In this document: positions 1-5,556 of the stretch, one piece after another
Numbering within the stretch: the first letter of the stretch is position 1
How the letters are laid out: each line of letters opens with the position of its first letter
DNA from: an uncultured Bacteriovoracaceae bacterium
Lineage (GTDB): Bacteria; Bdellovibrionota; Bacteriovoracia; Bacteriovoracales; Bacteriovoracaceae
Reading direction: 5' to 3'
Assembly (NCBI GenBank): GCA_937952395.1
Contig: CALFYV010000064.1
Coordinates: 1-5,843 of the forward strand
Length of the DNA stretch: 5,843 nt
Program-made: the position numbers and the translations under genes
Notes under the pieces: generated by a model
What the model was told of the DNA's origin: nothing
Databases searched by the model: none
What the model saw: only the letters and a program-made list of their open reading frames with translations

Positions 1-87
1 CCCGTCAGCGTCGGGGAATAGGTGGGTTGAAATGACTATGTTCTGAGCCGTTTTAAGCTTTGTTTTAAATAATTTTTCAAAAGACAT
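1..87 (-). CDS. DHH-family phosphoesterase, N-terminal fragment (NrnA/RecJ-like), runs off the left edge
   Basis: Reading the minus strand from the ATG at 87-85 gives 29 uninterrupted codons to the window edge, beginning MSFEKLFKTKLK and ending NIVISTHLFPDADG. The hydrophobic strand followed by H-x-x-P-D-x-D is the first metal-binding motif of DHH phosphoesterases, and its position about 20 residues from the start is typical of NrnA-type proteins. NrnA enzymes degrade short RNA oligonucleotides and dephosphorylate pAp in the cytoplasm; other DHH members are RecJ exonucleases or cyclic-dinucleotide phosphodiesterases. The DHH and DHHA1 motifs lie outside the window, so the subfamily is not decided. 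An in-frame stop at 108-106 and no other start codon before it make this ATG the only good start. No clear Shine-Dalgarno sequence precedes it. The gene is divergent from the ABC operon. Confidence 0.78.
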   Translation of the reverse strand, partial: MSFEKLFKTKLKTAQNIVISTHLFPDADG

Positions 88-102
88 ATTAACATTTTCG
101 GT

Positions 103-131
103 ATTCTACGGGTTTAAGTAAACCTTTTTCA
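103..131 (-). promoter_or_regulatory. Candidate promoter for the DHH phosphoesterase gene
   Basis: On the minus strand, TAGAAT (complement of 103-108) matches five of six bases of the sigma70 -10 consensus. A 17-base spacer separates it from TGAAAA (complement of 126-131), which matches the -35 consensus at only three of six positions. Transcription would start around position 96, leaving a leader of about nine bases before the ATG at 87. That agrees with the lack of a visible Shine-Dalgarno sequence. In DNA this AT-rich such matches also arise by chance, so this is tentative. Confidence 0.25.
111..124. repeat. Perfect palindrome (GGTTTA-AG-TAAACC), possible operator
   Basis: GGTTTA at 111-116 and TAAACC at 119-124 are exact reverse complements separated by AG. 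The two-base centre is too short for a good RNA hairpin, although five base pairs with a four-base loop followed by TTTTT at 125-129 is possible. It lies in the divergent control region, inside the spacer of the candidate minus-strand promoter, where a dimeric repressor could act. No regulator gene is visible here and I do not recognise the motif. An operator role is inference. Confidence 0.4.
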
Positions 132-223
132 CTCAGAACAAAAATATTATCTATTTGAAATCATACAGTTTTCACTTAAAAAAATTCCTGCTACTCTTTT
201 GACTAGAAAAGATGAAGGTGATG

Positions 224-1159
224 ATGGACGCAGTAGTAGTTGATAAACTTACTAAGGATTATGGGAATCGCTCAGCGATTAAGGATGTGAGTTTTTCTGT
301 TCGTGATGGAAGCATCCACGGATTTTTAGGTCCAAACGGTGCAGGCAAATCAACCACCATGAAAATTATGTCAGGGTTGTTGTCTGCAACTTTGGGAGAT
401 GTTTGGATCAAAGGAAAAAAAGTTTCAGAAAATCCCAACTATGTAAAAAAAATAGTCGGTATACTTCCTGAAGAGTTGCCCTTGTATGAAGAGATGACAG
501 TTAGTGACTACTTAAAATTTGTTGGCTCGATTCATGGACTTAAAAATAACCTTGCACAAAGATTAAGCTATACCTTAGATAAGACGAACTTAATGGATGT
601 AAAGCATAGATTGATTGGTAACTTATCTCGCGGTTATAAGCAAAGAGTAGGTGTGGCGCAAGCGCTTATCTTTAACCCTGAAATACTTATTTTAGACGAG
701 CCGACTTTGGGACTAGATCCCGCTAATATTAAAGAGATGCGAGAATTTATTTTAGAACTTAAAAAGGATCATACAATTATACTTTCTAGTCACCTGCTCG
801 ATCAAGTGAGTCAAGTTTGTGATGATATTACTATTATTAAAAATGGCAGTATCGTTACCTCCGGTGCTTATCAAGATATTATTTCCAGATTCAGATCGAC
901 TAATATTATCGCCATGGAATTAAAAGTAAAAGATATGACAAGTTTAGATAAATTGGTTAAGCAGAATGATTTCATTGAGTCAGTAGATATAGTAGGTAAT
1001 GCGAGTAGTGTTCTTAGTGTTCATTTTTATTTGAAACGTGAAGAAGACTACCGTGCAAATTTAAGTCAAGCAGTTGTGGAAGCAAAGTGCAATTTACTTT
1101 CCATGAGGCAAATCAAGTCTGATTTAGAAGATGTTTTTTTAGAGGTAACAAAATCATGA
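224..1159 (+). CDS. ABC transporter ATP-binding protein, GldA-like
   Basis: Cytoplasmic ATPase subunit that would energise the membrane proteins encoded downstream. Numbered from the start at 224 (311 residues), the ABC motifs are all present: A-loop Tyr13, Walker A GPNGAGKST at 36-44 (Lys42), signature LSRGYKQR at 134-141, Walker B ending LDEP with Asp158 and Glu159, D-loop GLDP at 163-166, and switch His190. The Q-loop region reads LPEE where many ABC proteins have Gln; I recall the same Glu in GldA-type ATPases. Residues after about 226 form the extra C-terminal domain of this subfamily, ending DLEDVFLEVTKS. I chose ATG 224 because AAGG at 215-218 sits five bases before it and MDAVVVDKLTKDYG suits the family N terminus. 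ATG 212 (315 residues) is the longest option but lacks a well-spaced ribosome site; ATG 221 is also possible. The 3' end overlaps the permease gene by four bases. Confidence 0.93.
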   Translation: MDAVVVDKLTKDYGNRSAIKDVSFSVRDGSIHGFLGPNGAGKSTTMKIMSGLLSATLGDVWIKGKKVSENPNYVKKIVGILPEELPLYEEMTVSDYLKFVGSIHGLKNNLAQRLSYTLDKTNLMDVKHRLIGNLSRGYKQRVGVAQALIFNPEILILDEPTLGLDPANIKEMREFILELKKDHTIILSSHLLDQVSQVCDDITIIKNGSIVTSGAYQDIISRFRSTNIIAMELKVKDMTSLDKLVKQNDFIESVDIVGNASSVLSVHFYLKREEDYRANLSQAVVEAKCNLLSMRQIKSDLEDVFLEVTKS

Positions 1160-1908
1160 TTTGGACTTTATATAAAAAGGAAATGAAGTCTTATCTTTTA
1201 TCTCCTTTGGCTTATGTTTTGACAGGCTTATTCAGTCTCATTTGTGGATGGGTTTTTTTTAGCTCTGTTGCTAAATATGTTTCAGAAATAAATGCGGCTG
1301 GCCCTATGGGAGCTGAGAATATTAAATTTCATTCAACAATCATTGAAGTTTTTTATGCTCTCAATATTCTGTTTGTATTAGTTGTGCCGCTCATAACCAT
1401 GAGGTTAATTTCTCAAGAAAAGAAAAACCATACATTGGAACTACTTTTTGCAGCACCAATATCAGACTGGCAAATACTTATCGCAAAATACTTCTCAGCT
1501 CTTTCCATGACGTTATTAATCTTGGTTACCAGTTTAGTTTTTCCCATTGTACTTTATTTTTCGGGGCTGGAAGATTTTAGTTTTTTTTGGTCAGGTTATC
1601 TATCTTTATTCCTAAATCTTAGTGCTTATTGTGCTATTGGGCTACTGGGTTCATCTTTGAGTAAAAACCAATTAATAGCTGTTTTCATTTCTGGTTCGAT
1701 GATTCTTTTTCTTTATCTTATTGCTGGTGCCTCAAATATTACAAGTAATTATTACTTTGTAGAGCTTTTTAGGTATTTAGGAATAACATTGCATTTCGAT
1801 TATATTCGAAATGGTATTTTACACTTGCACAGTTTGTTTTACTTTTTAAGTGTTATATTGATGAGTTTGCTAGTAACTAAGAAAATTTTAAACTCGAGAA
1901 ATTGGTAA
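1156..1908 (+). CDS. ABC-2 type permease, GldF-like
   Basis: Integral inner-membrane subunit of the transporter, 250 residues, close to the usual GldF size. It has the family layout. There is a short cytoplasmic N terminus (YKKEMKSYLLSPLAYV, matching the family 'KEl.sy..SPlaYv' pattern). About six hydrophobic helices lie near residues 17-37, 66-84, 113-135, 146-168, 172-194 and 224-242. Between helices two and three, a charged cytoplasmic segment at 83-104 contains RLISQEKKNHTLELLFAAP, the 'E...GTlElLl..P' coupling motif of ABC-2 permeases. Near the C terminus, HFDYIRNGI at 213-221 is also typical. The ATG overlaps the ATPase stop codon (ATGA), and AGAGG at 1141-1145 supplies a ribosome site. 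No periplasmic binding domain is fused; the next two genes probably provide that. Two runs of eight T lie inside the gene. The substrate cannot be read from the sequence. Confidence 0.93.
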   Translation: MIWTLYKKEMKSYLLSPLAYVLTGLFSLICGWVFFSSVAKYVSEINAAGPMGAENIKFHSTIIEVFYALNILFVLVVPLITMRLISQEKKNHTLELLFAAPISDWQILIAKYFSALSMTLLILVTSLVFPIVLYFSGLEDFSFFWSGYLSLFLNLSAYCAIGLLGSSLSKNQLIAVFISGSMILFLYLIAGASNITSNYYFVELFRYLGITLHFDYIRNGILHLHSLFYFLSVILMSLLVTKKILNSRNW

Positions 1909-3423
1909 ATGGATTATATGAAGCGAATTTGGATATTTTTGGCCATTATCCTTTATCTCTTAGGTATCGCCACATGGATTACTTTCCCTGAGCTTACTAT
2001 TTTAAATATTTCTATTTTATCATTTGCAAGTTTGATAATTATTTTTATTTTCTATCCTCTTCGCCGTGAAATTTATGATCTTTTGACTTCAAGGTATTAT
2101 AAAAAACTTTATTCTCATTTATTAAACTTATTTCTTATTGGTTGTGTTTTATCTTTAGTTCAATACTTAGTTTATAAAAACTCAGTTTATATAGATTTAA
2201 CTAAAAGTGGACAAAACACCTTGTCGGAGCAAACGAAGGAAATTCTGCGTTCAATAGATGGCCCGATAGAATTTCTTTATTTTGAAAAAAGGCAAGAGTG
2301 GCCTCGTATGATTCCTTTGCTTGAACTTTTTAGGGCACATAAAAATGATATTTCAGTAAAGGCCATTGATATAGAGACAGAGATTCTTTTGTTAAAAAAA
2401 TATTCAGTAGAATCGACTGGGGTTTTAGTTGTTAACTATAAAAACTCTTCAAAAAAAGCAGCTATAACAAACGAGTTATCGATCACTAATTTATTATTAA
2501 AACTTTTGCGAAATCGTGAAATAAAAATTTATCTCACTCAAGGACATAATGAACTAAACATAGAAGATGAATCACGCGAGGGTATTTCGATATTGGCCCA
2601 GTTGATCAGGAACTCGACCTACCAATTACATTCAATTGATCTCTCTCAGGAAACTTTACCTATAGATGCTTATGCCATCGCTATCTTAGGACCAAAGAAA
2701 TCTTTTTTGCCAAAAGAAATGAAAGAAATATCAAGTTTTATGGAGAAAGGTGGTAAATTACTTGTAGCCGTTGATCCAAGTTTTAAAGGTGACCCTCATC
2801 GCAATTTGATTAATTATTTAAAATCATATGGCCTTGTTATTAATAGGGATATTATCGTTGATATGCTTTCACAAAGCTTCAATGCGGATGCCACTGTTCC
2901 TTTTATCTCTCATTACGCTCTCGAACATGCTGTTACTAAAAACTTTAAAGGGAGGACTATTTTCCCTTTAACTAGCTCGATTGAAACAATTGATAACATT
3001 AAAGATGTAGAGGCGATAAAATTAGCTTTTTCAAACCAATTCCCAGCCAGCTGGGCTGAAAAGGATCTGGGTGCAATTGAAAAAGGCCAAGCCAAGTTTG
3101 ATAATAAAGATAGCAAGGGACCTCAGGCTGTTTTGGCAGTATCAACTAAAGGCCAAAGCCGTGTCGCTGTGTTTGGTAATTCAAGTTTTATCATTAATGG
3201 GTATGAGAATATTAGTTCCAATTTTAATTTATTTCTTAACACTCTTTCTTGGTTAGTAGATGATGAACCCATAACATCACTCAATCGTCCCCAGCTAAGA
3301 AATCAAGTCATAGTAATGAGTGAGCAACAGGTCCAGCTTATTTTTTATTTTTCTGTTTTATTTTTTCCTTTGATTTTATTTTCTATTGCAGTTTTTGTTT
3401 ATAAAAGAAGGCAGAGTTTATAA
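1909..3423 (+). CDS. GldG-like ABC transporter auxiliary protein
   Basis: Membrane-anchored subunit of 504 residues that probably presents a large domain in the periplasm. Hydrophobic helices lie near residues 7-25, 31-50, 70-89 and 474-497. The loop at 52-68 is rich in Arg and Lys and the C-terminal tail (YKRRQSL) is basic. By the positive-inside rule both ends are cytoplasmic and residues about 90-473 are periplasmic. Family hallmarks are visible: YIDLTKSGQNTLSEQTKEIL at 94-113, YLTQGHNE at 208-215 (the 'GHgE' site), ILGPKKSFLPKEM at 259-271 followed by FMEKGGKLLVAVDP at 277-290, and VAVFGNSSFIINGY at 419-432 before the 'N..lNtLsWL' segment at 440-449. These fit the GldG / 'ABC-type uncharacterized transport system' family, whose ligand is unknown. 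The ATG directly follows the permease stop with GAGAA at 1896-1900 as a weak ribosome site; Met4 is an alternative start. Confidence 0.9.
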   Translation: MDYMKRIWIFLAIILYLLGIATWITFPELTILNISILSFASLIIIFIFYPLRREIYDLLTSRYYKKLYSHLLNLFLIGCVLSLVQYLVYKNSVYIDLTKSGQNTLSEQTKEILRSIDGPIEFLYFEKRQEWPRMIPLLELFRAHKNDISVKAIDIETEILLLKKYSVESTGVLVVNYKNSSKKAAITNELSITNLLLKLLRNREIKIYLTQGHNELNIEDESREGISILAQLIRNSTYQLHSIDLSQETLPIDAYAIAILGPKKSFLPKEMKEISSFMEKGGKLLVAVDPSFKGDPHRNLINYLKSYGLVINRDIIVDMLSQSFNADATVPFISHYALEHAVTKNFKGRTIFPLTSSIETIDNIKDVEAIKLAFSNQFPASWAEKDLGAIEKGQAKFDNKDSKGPQAVLAVSTKGQSRVAVFGNSSFIINGYENISSNFNLFLNTLSWLVDDEPITSLNRPQLRNQVIVMSEQQVQLIFYFSVLFFPLILFSIAVFVYKRRQSL

Positions 3424-4808
3424 TGAAAAATCTGTCATTGGCATTTATTGTCATTTTGCTTTTAGGAGTAACATATTTTACTCAAGAGTATTTACCGCAG
3501 AAAGAAAAAATTAAACAACACCTTCAAACCAGGGCAATCGAACTTAGAGATTTTAAAAAAATTGAATTGCCCCATTTCAGTCTTATCCAAGAAAAAGATG
3601 GACCCAGAATCCTTAATTATCAATTTCCTATCTCTGAAGAAAAAACAAAGACTTTTACAGAAGCCTTAAATCAAATTCGTGTACTGAGAAAAGTTGATGC
3701 GGATGTTAGCGATCCTTTAGTCCTAAATGAATATTTAGGAAAAAATCCAATTAAATTTAACATTACTTATGATTCTGAGGTGGTGTCTTTTACCTTAGGG
3801 GAAAAGCCATCATTGACCGGTAGTTTTTATATACTGAGAGAGAAATATTATTTAAAAGAATTACTTTTATGTGCCGATGAAACTGTTATCAACGAAATCG
3901 CTCGTAGTGAAGAAGATCTGGAGTTGAGAAAGTTTTATCGTTTTTATCAAATGATAAACTCGGTACCCATAGATTTTGTTAACAAGAAAATATTTACTGA
4001 ATCTTTCTTTAAGGATTTATCTACTATTGAAGTCAGCAATAACCAGAAGCACTACTATCAGATTCATTACTTTAGCAAAACAACTACCCCAGCTGCCTTA
4101 AAAGGCATAAAGTATAATATTCGCTTTTTTCATCAATTCTTGAAACAACTAAAAGAAATGGAGTTAATTAATATTTACGAAGATAAATCCAAATTAAAGA
4201 AGCTAAATGCGACTTTATTATTAAATGAAAATCAAAAAATTGAATTATTCTCTTATTATGAAAATCAAGAAGGTCATTATTTAACTTATTCCGATTCTCC
4301 TTTTGTTTATGAAATTCAGGAGCATCAAATCAGCTTATTCTTTGAAGATGTCCAAGCTTTCTGGCTTAAAAATCATGATTTTGCATCAGAGATTAAAACC
4401 TTAGATGGGTTAGAGTTTCATATTGTGTTTTTTGAATCTAAAAGTCAGAGGAAATATCCGATTTATGTGAGCGACAAAGAAATTTTTCAAATTTTAGTCA
4501 AAGATAAGCCACACTGGAAGACAGATAAGAATAAGTTTTTAAATATTATAAAACTCATAGCTGGTATTGATGAGTTTGCTCAAGCTAGTCATGTAGAGCA
4601 ATATGACGCTCAATTTAAAACTGAAAATAAAGGTTATCGTGAATTTAGAATTGAAATTTTAGGTAAAAAATTGGATTTTTATGTAAAAAACTTAGAAATG
4701 ATGGTGGCCAATTTGGATGATCGATACGTACTCTATTATTCAAACTCAAAAAAAATGATTTGGGGAAGTACCCCTCAAGCATTTTTTAATCAGGGTGACC
4801 AAGAATGA
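3423..4808 (+). CDS. DUF4340-like membrane-anchored protein
   Basis: Protein of 461 residues with one hydrophobic segment at about 4-20 (LSLAFIVILLLGVTYF), most likely an uncleaved anchor, and a long hydrophilic remainder predicted to be periplasmic. No lipobox is present. Residues 39-160 resemble DUF4340: 'F.kIeL' near 44-49, a helical stretch at 74-90, then LNEYLGKNPIKFNI and VSFTLGEKPSLTGSFYILRE at 101-140. DUF4340 genes commonly follow GldA/F/G-type genes, which supports the call more than any single motif. Residues about 200-300 and 322-441 seem to repeat the same pattern weakly, suggesting three related domains. The function is unknown; a role in ligand binding or coupling within the transporter is inference. 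The ATG shares one base with the preceding stop (TAATG); AGAAGG at 3406-3411 is a distant ribosome site, with GAG at 3414-3416 closer. Confidence 0.78.
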   Translation: MKNLSLAFIVILLLGVTYFTQEYLPQKEKIKQHLQTRAIELRDFKKIELPHFSLIQEKDGPRILNYQFPISEEKTKTFTEALNQIRVLRKVDADVSDPLVLNEYLGKNPIKFNITYDSEVVSFTLGEKPSLTGSFYILREKYYLKELLLCADETVINEIARSEEDLELRKFYRFYQMINSVPIDFVNKKIFTESFFKDLSTIEVSNNQKHYYQIHYFSKTTTPAALKGIKYNIRFFHQFLKQLKEMELINIYEDKSKLKKLNATLLLNENQKIELFSYYENQEGHYLTYSDSPFVYEIQEHQISLFFEDVQAFWLKNHDFASEIKTLDGLEFHIVFFESKSQRKYPIYVSDKEIFQILVKDKPHWKTDKNKFLNIIKLIAGIDEFAQASHVEQYDAQFKTENKGYREFRIEILGKKLDFYVKNLEMMVANLDDRYVLYYSNSKKMIWGSTPQAFFNQGDQE

Positions 4809-5467
4809 ATATAAATTTAGGTTATTTAAAGGATATGTTCGTGACTTATTTCATGGCGATTATTTATCCTTTTCGTATTCATGATTATATTAAACATACT
4901 ATTCCTTTACCAGAGCCTGTCTGGTCTAATCCCAAAAAGCTAAATATTCTGGAAGCTGTATCAATTTCTTGGATGTTCGAAATATTAAAAGGGATAATTA
5001 AGATTTTTCTTATCCATATTACGGTTTTGGGATTAGTAACTTACCAGGATCAAAGTTACTCTTTTTTTAGAGAGCTCTCCTTGGGTGCGGGGCTTTCTCC
5101 ACATTATTTTTTATTGGCAGGGATCGTACTTAATGTCATTTTATTTCCTATTTATACTTTTCTTTTCATTGAGTTTTGGATTTTAACTCTACGTTTTATG
5201 GGCGGATTATTTAATGTTCAAGGTGATAAACAAAAAATGGCCGAGGATATTTTGGCGACTTCTCAAAGTTCTCACGCCTTTGTGCTGGTTCCAGTTTTTG
5301 GAGATTTCGTGCAAAAAATGGCAAGTTTTCTGTTTATGTACGCTGGTATTCGTAAGCAAATGCAGCTTTCGGCTTTTTCCAGTATCTTAATTTTATTGAC
5401 CCCTGTTTTTTTAATGCTATGCATTGCATTCCTCTTTACTCTTCTAATTTATATCCTCTTTTTTTAG
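4805..5467 (+). CDS. Polytopic membrane protein, possibly Yip1-like
   Basis: A 220-residue integral membrane protein that I do not firmly recognise. Residues 1-45 look cytoplasmic or membrane-peripheral, with an aromatic amphipathic stretch (YFMAIIYPFRIHDYI) and a proline-rich segment IPLPEPVW at 33-40. Hydrophobic helices follow at about 52-79, 100-129, 157-180 and 190-219. The loop before helix three is polar (NVQGDKQKMAEDILATSQSS, 137-156), and the protein ends directly in a helix (LIYILFF). The 'membrane helices with a central loop, then a helix leading to VPVFG' layout resembles Yip1-domain proteins, but no diagnostic motif is clear. The ATG overlaps the DUF4340 stop (ATGA) and has a strong ribosome site AGGGTGA at 4792-4798. 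Being the last gene of the operon, it may be an accessory or assembly factor for the transporter. That is inferred from position only. Confidence 0.8.
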   Translation: MNINLGYLKDMFVTYFMAIIYPFRIHDYIKHTIPLPEPVWSNPKKLNILEAVSISWMFEILKGIIKIFLIHITVLGLVTYQDQSYSFFRELSLGAGLSPHYFLLAGIVLNVILFPIYTFLFIEFWILTLRFMGGLFNVQGDKQKMAEDILATSQSSHAFVLVPVFGDFVQKMASFLFMYAGIRKQMQLSAFSSILILLTPVFLMLCIAFLFTLLIYILFF

Positions 5468-5490
5468 AGTAATTTTTGCTTTTTTTGTGC

Positions 5491-5519
5491 GCTCCTGTTT
5501 GTCAGGGGCTTTCTTTTTT
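5491..5519 (+). terminator. Rho-independent terminator of the ABC operon
   Basis: GCTCCTG at 5491-5497 pairs with CAGGGGC at 5503-5509, seven pairs including one G-T wobble, around the five-base loop TTTGT. The T-rich tail TTTCTTTTTT at 5510-5519 follows at once. It lies 23 bases after the stop of the last operon gene and before tdk, so it ends the five-gene transcript. On the minus strand the stem is not followed by a T run, so it acts in one direction only. Confidence 0.9.
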
Positions 5520-5527
5520 GGAAAAAT
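5499..5527 (+). promoter_or_regulatory. Weak candidate promoter for tdk
   Basis: Because a terminator separates tdk from the operon, tdk should have its own promoter. TTGTCA at 5499-5504 matches five of six -35 consensus bases, and AAAAAT at 5522-5527 matches four of six -10 bases with a 17-base spacer. It would overlap the 3' arm of the terminator. CATGAT at 5530-5535 is another -10-like sequence but lacks a well-spaced -35. The alternative is read-through from upstream. This is tentative. Confidence 0.22.
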
Positions 5528-5556
5528 GCCATGATTAAGTAGGAAGGGGAAAGTCT

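Larger units (their letters stand above)
88..223. promoter_or_regulatory. Divergent intergenic control region
   Basis: This AT-rich stretch separates the divergent DHH phosphoesterase gene from the five-gene ABC operon, so promoters for both should lie here. For the minus strand there is a -10-like TAGAAT (complement of 103-108). For the plus strand the possible elements are weak: TTGAAA at 155-160 resembles a -35 box, with only a poor -10-like TAAAAA at 177-182, and TATTAT at 145-150 resembles a -10 box without a good -35. The palindrome at 111-124 is the most distinctive element. No RNA gene or small ORF with support was seen. Confidence 0.5.

Noticed and set aside
111..129. Palindrome followed by TTTTT read as a Rho-independent terminator
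   Set aside because: The stem would be at most five pairs with a four-base loop, mostly A-T, and no plus-strand gene lies upstream to terminate. An operator-like role is more plausible.
2913..3116. 67-codon open frame on the minus strand inside the GldG-like gene
   Set aside because: It lies entirely within a strongly supported gene, has no ribosome site or recognisable motif, and reads as an antisense shadow.
3071..3256. 61-codon open frame on the plus strand, in another frame inside the GldG-like gene
   Set aside because: It overlaps the conserved C-terminal GldG motifs in the correct frame. The open frame is explained by AT-rich codon composition, with no independent start signal.
212..5467. 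Proof of gliding motility or type IX secretion from Gld homology
   Set aside because: Only the ABC transporter components are present; no GldK/L/M/N, SprA or adhesin genes are seen. GldAFG-like transporters are widespread in non-gliding bacteria, so a gliding claim is unsupported.
5468..5490. T-rich stretch after the last operon gene as a separate terminator
   Set aside because: There is no stem before these T runs. The real hairpin with its T tail is at 5491-5519.
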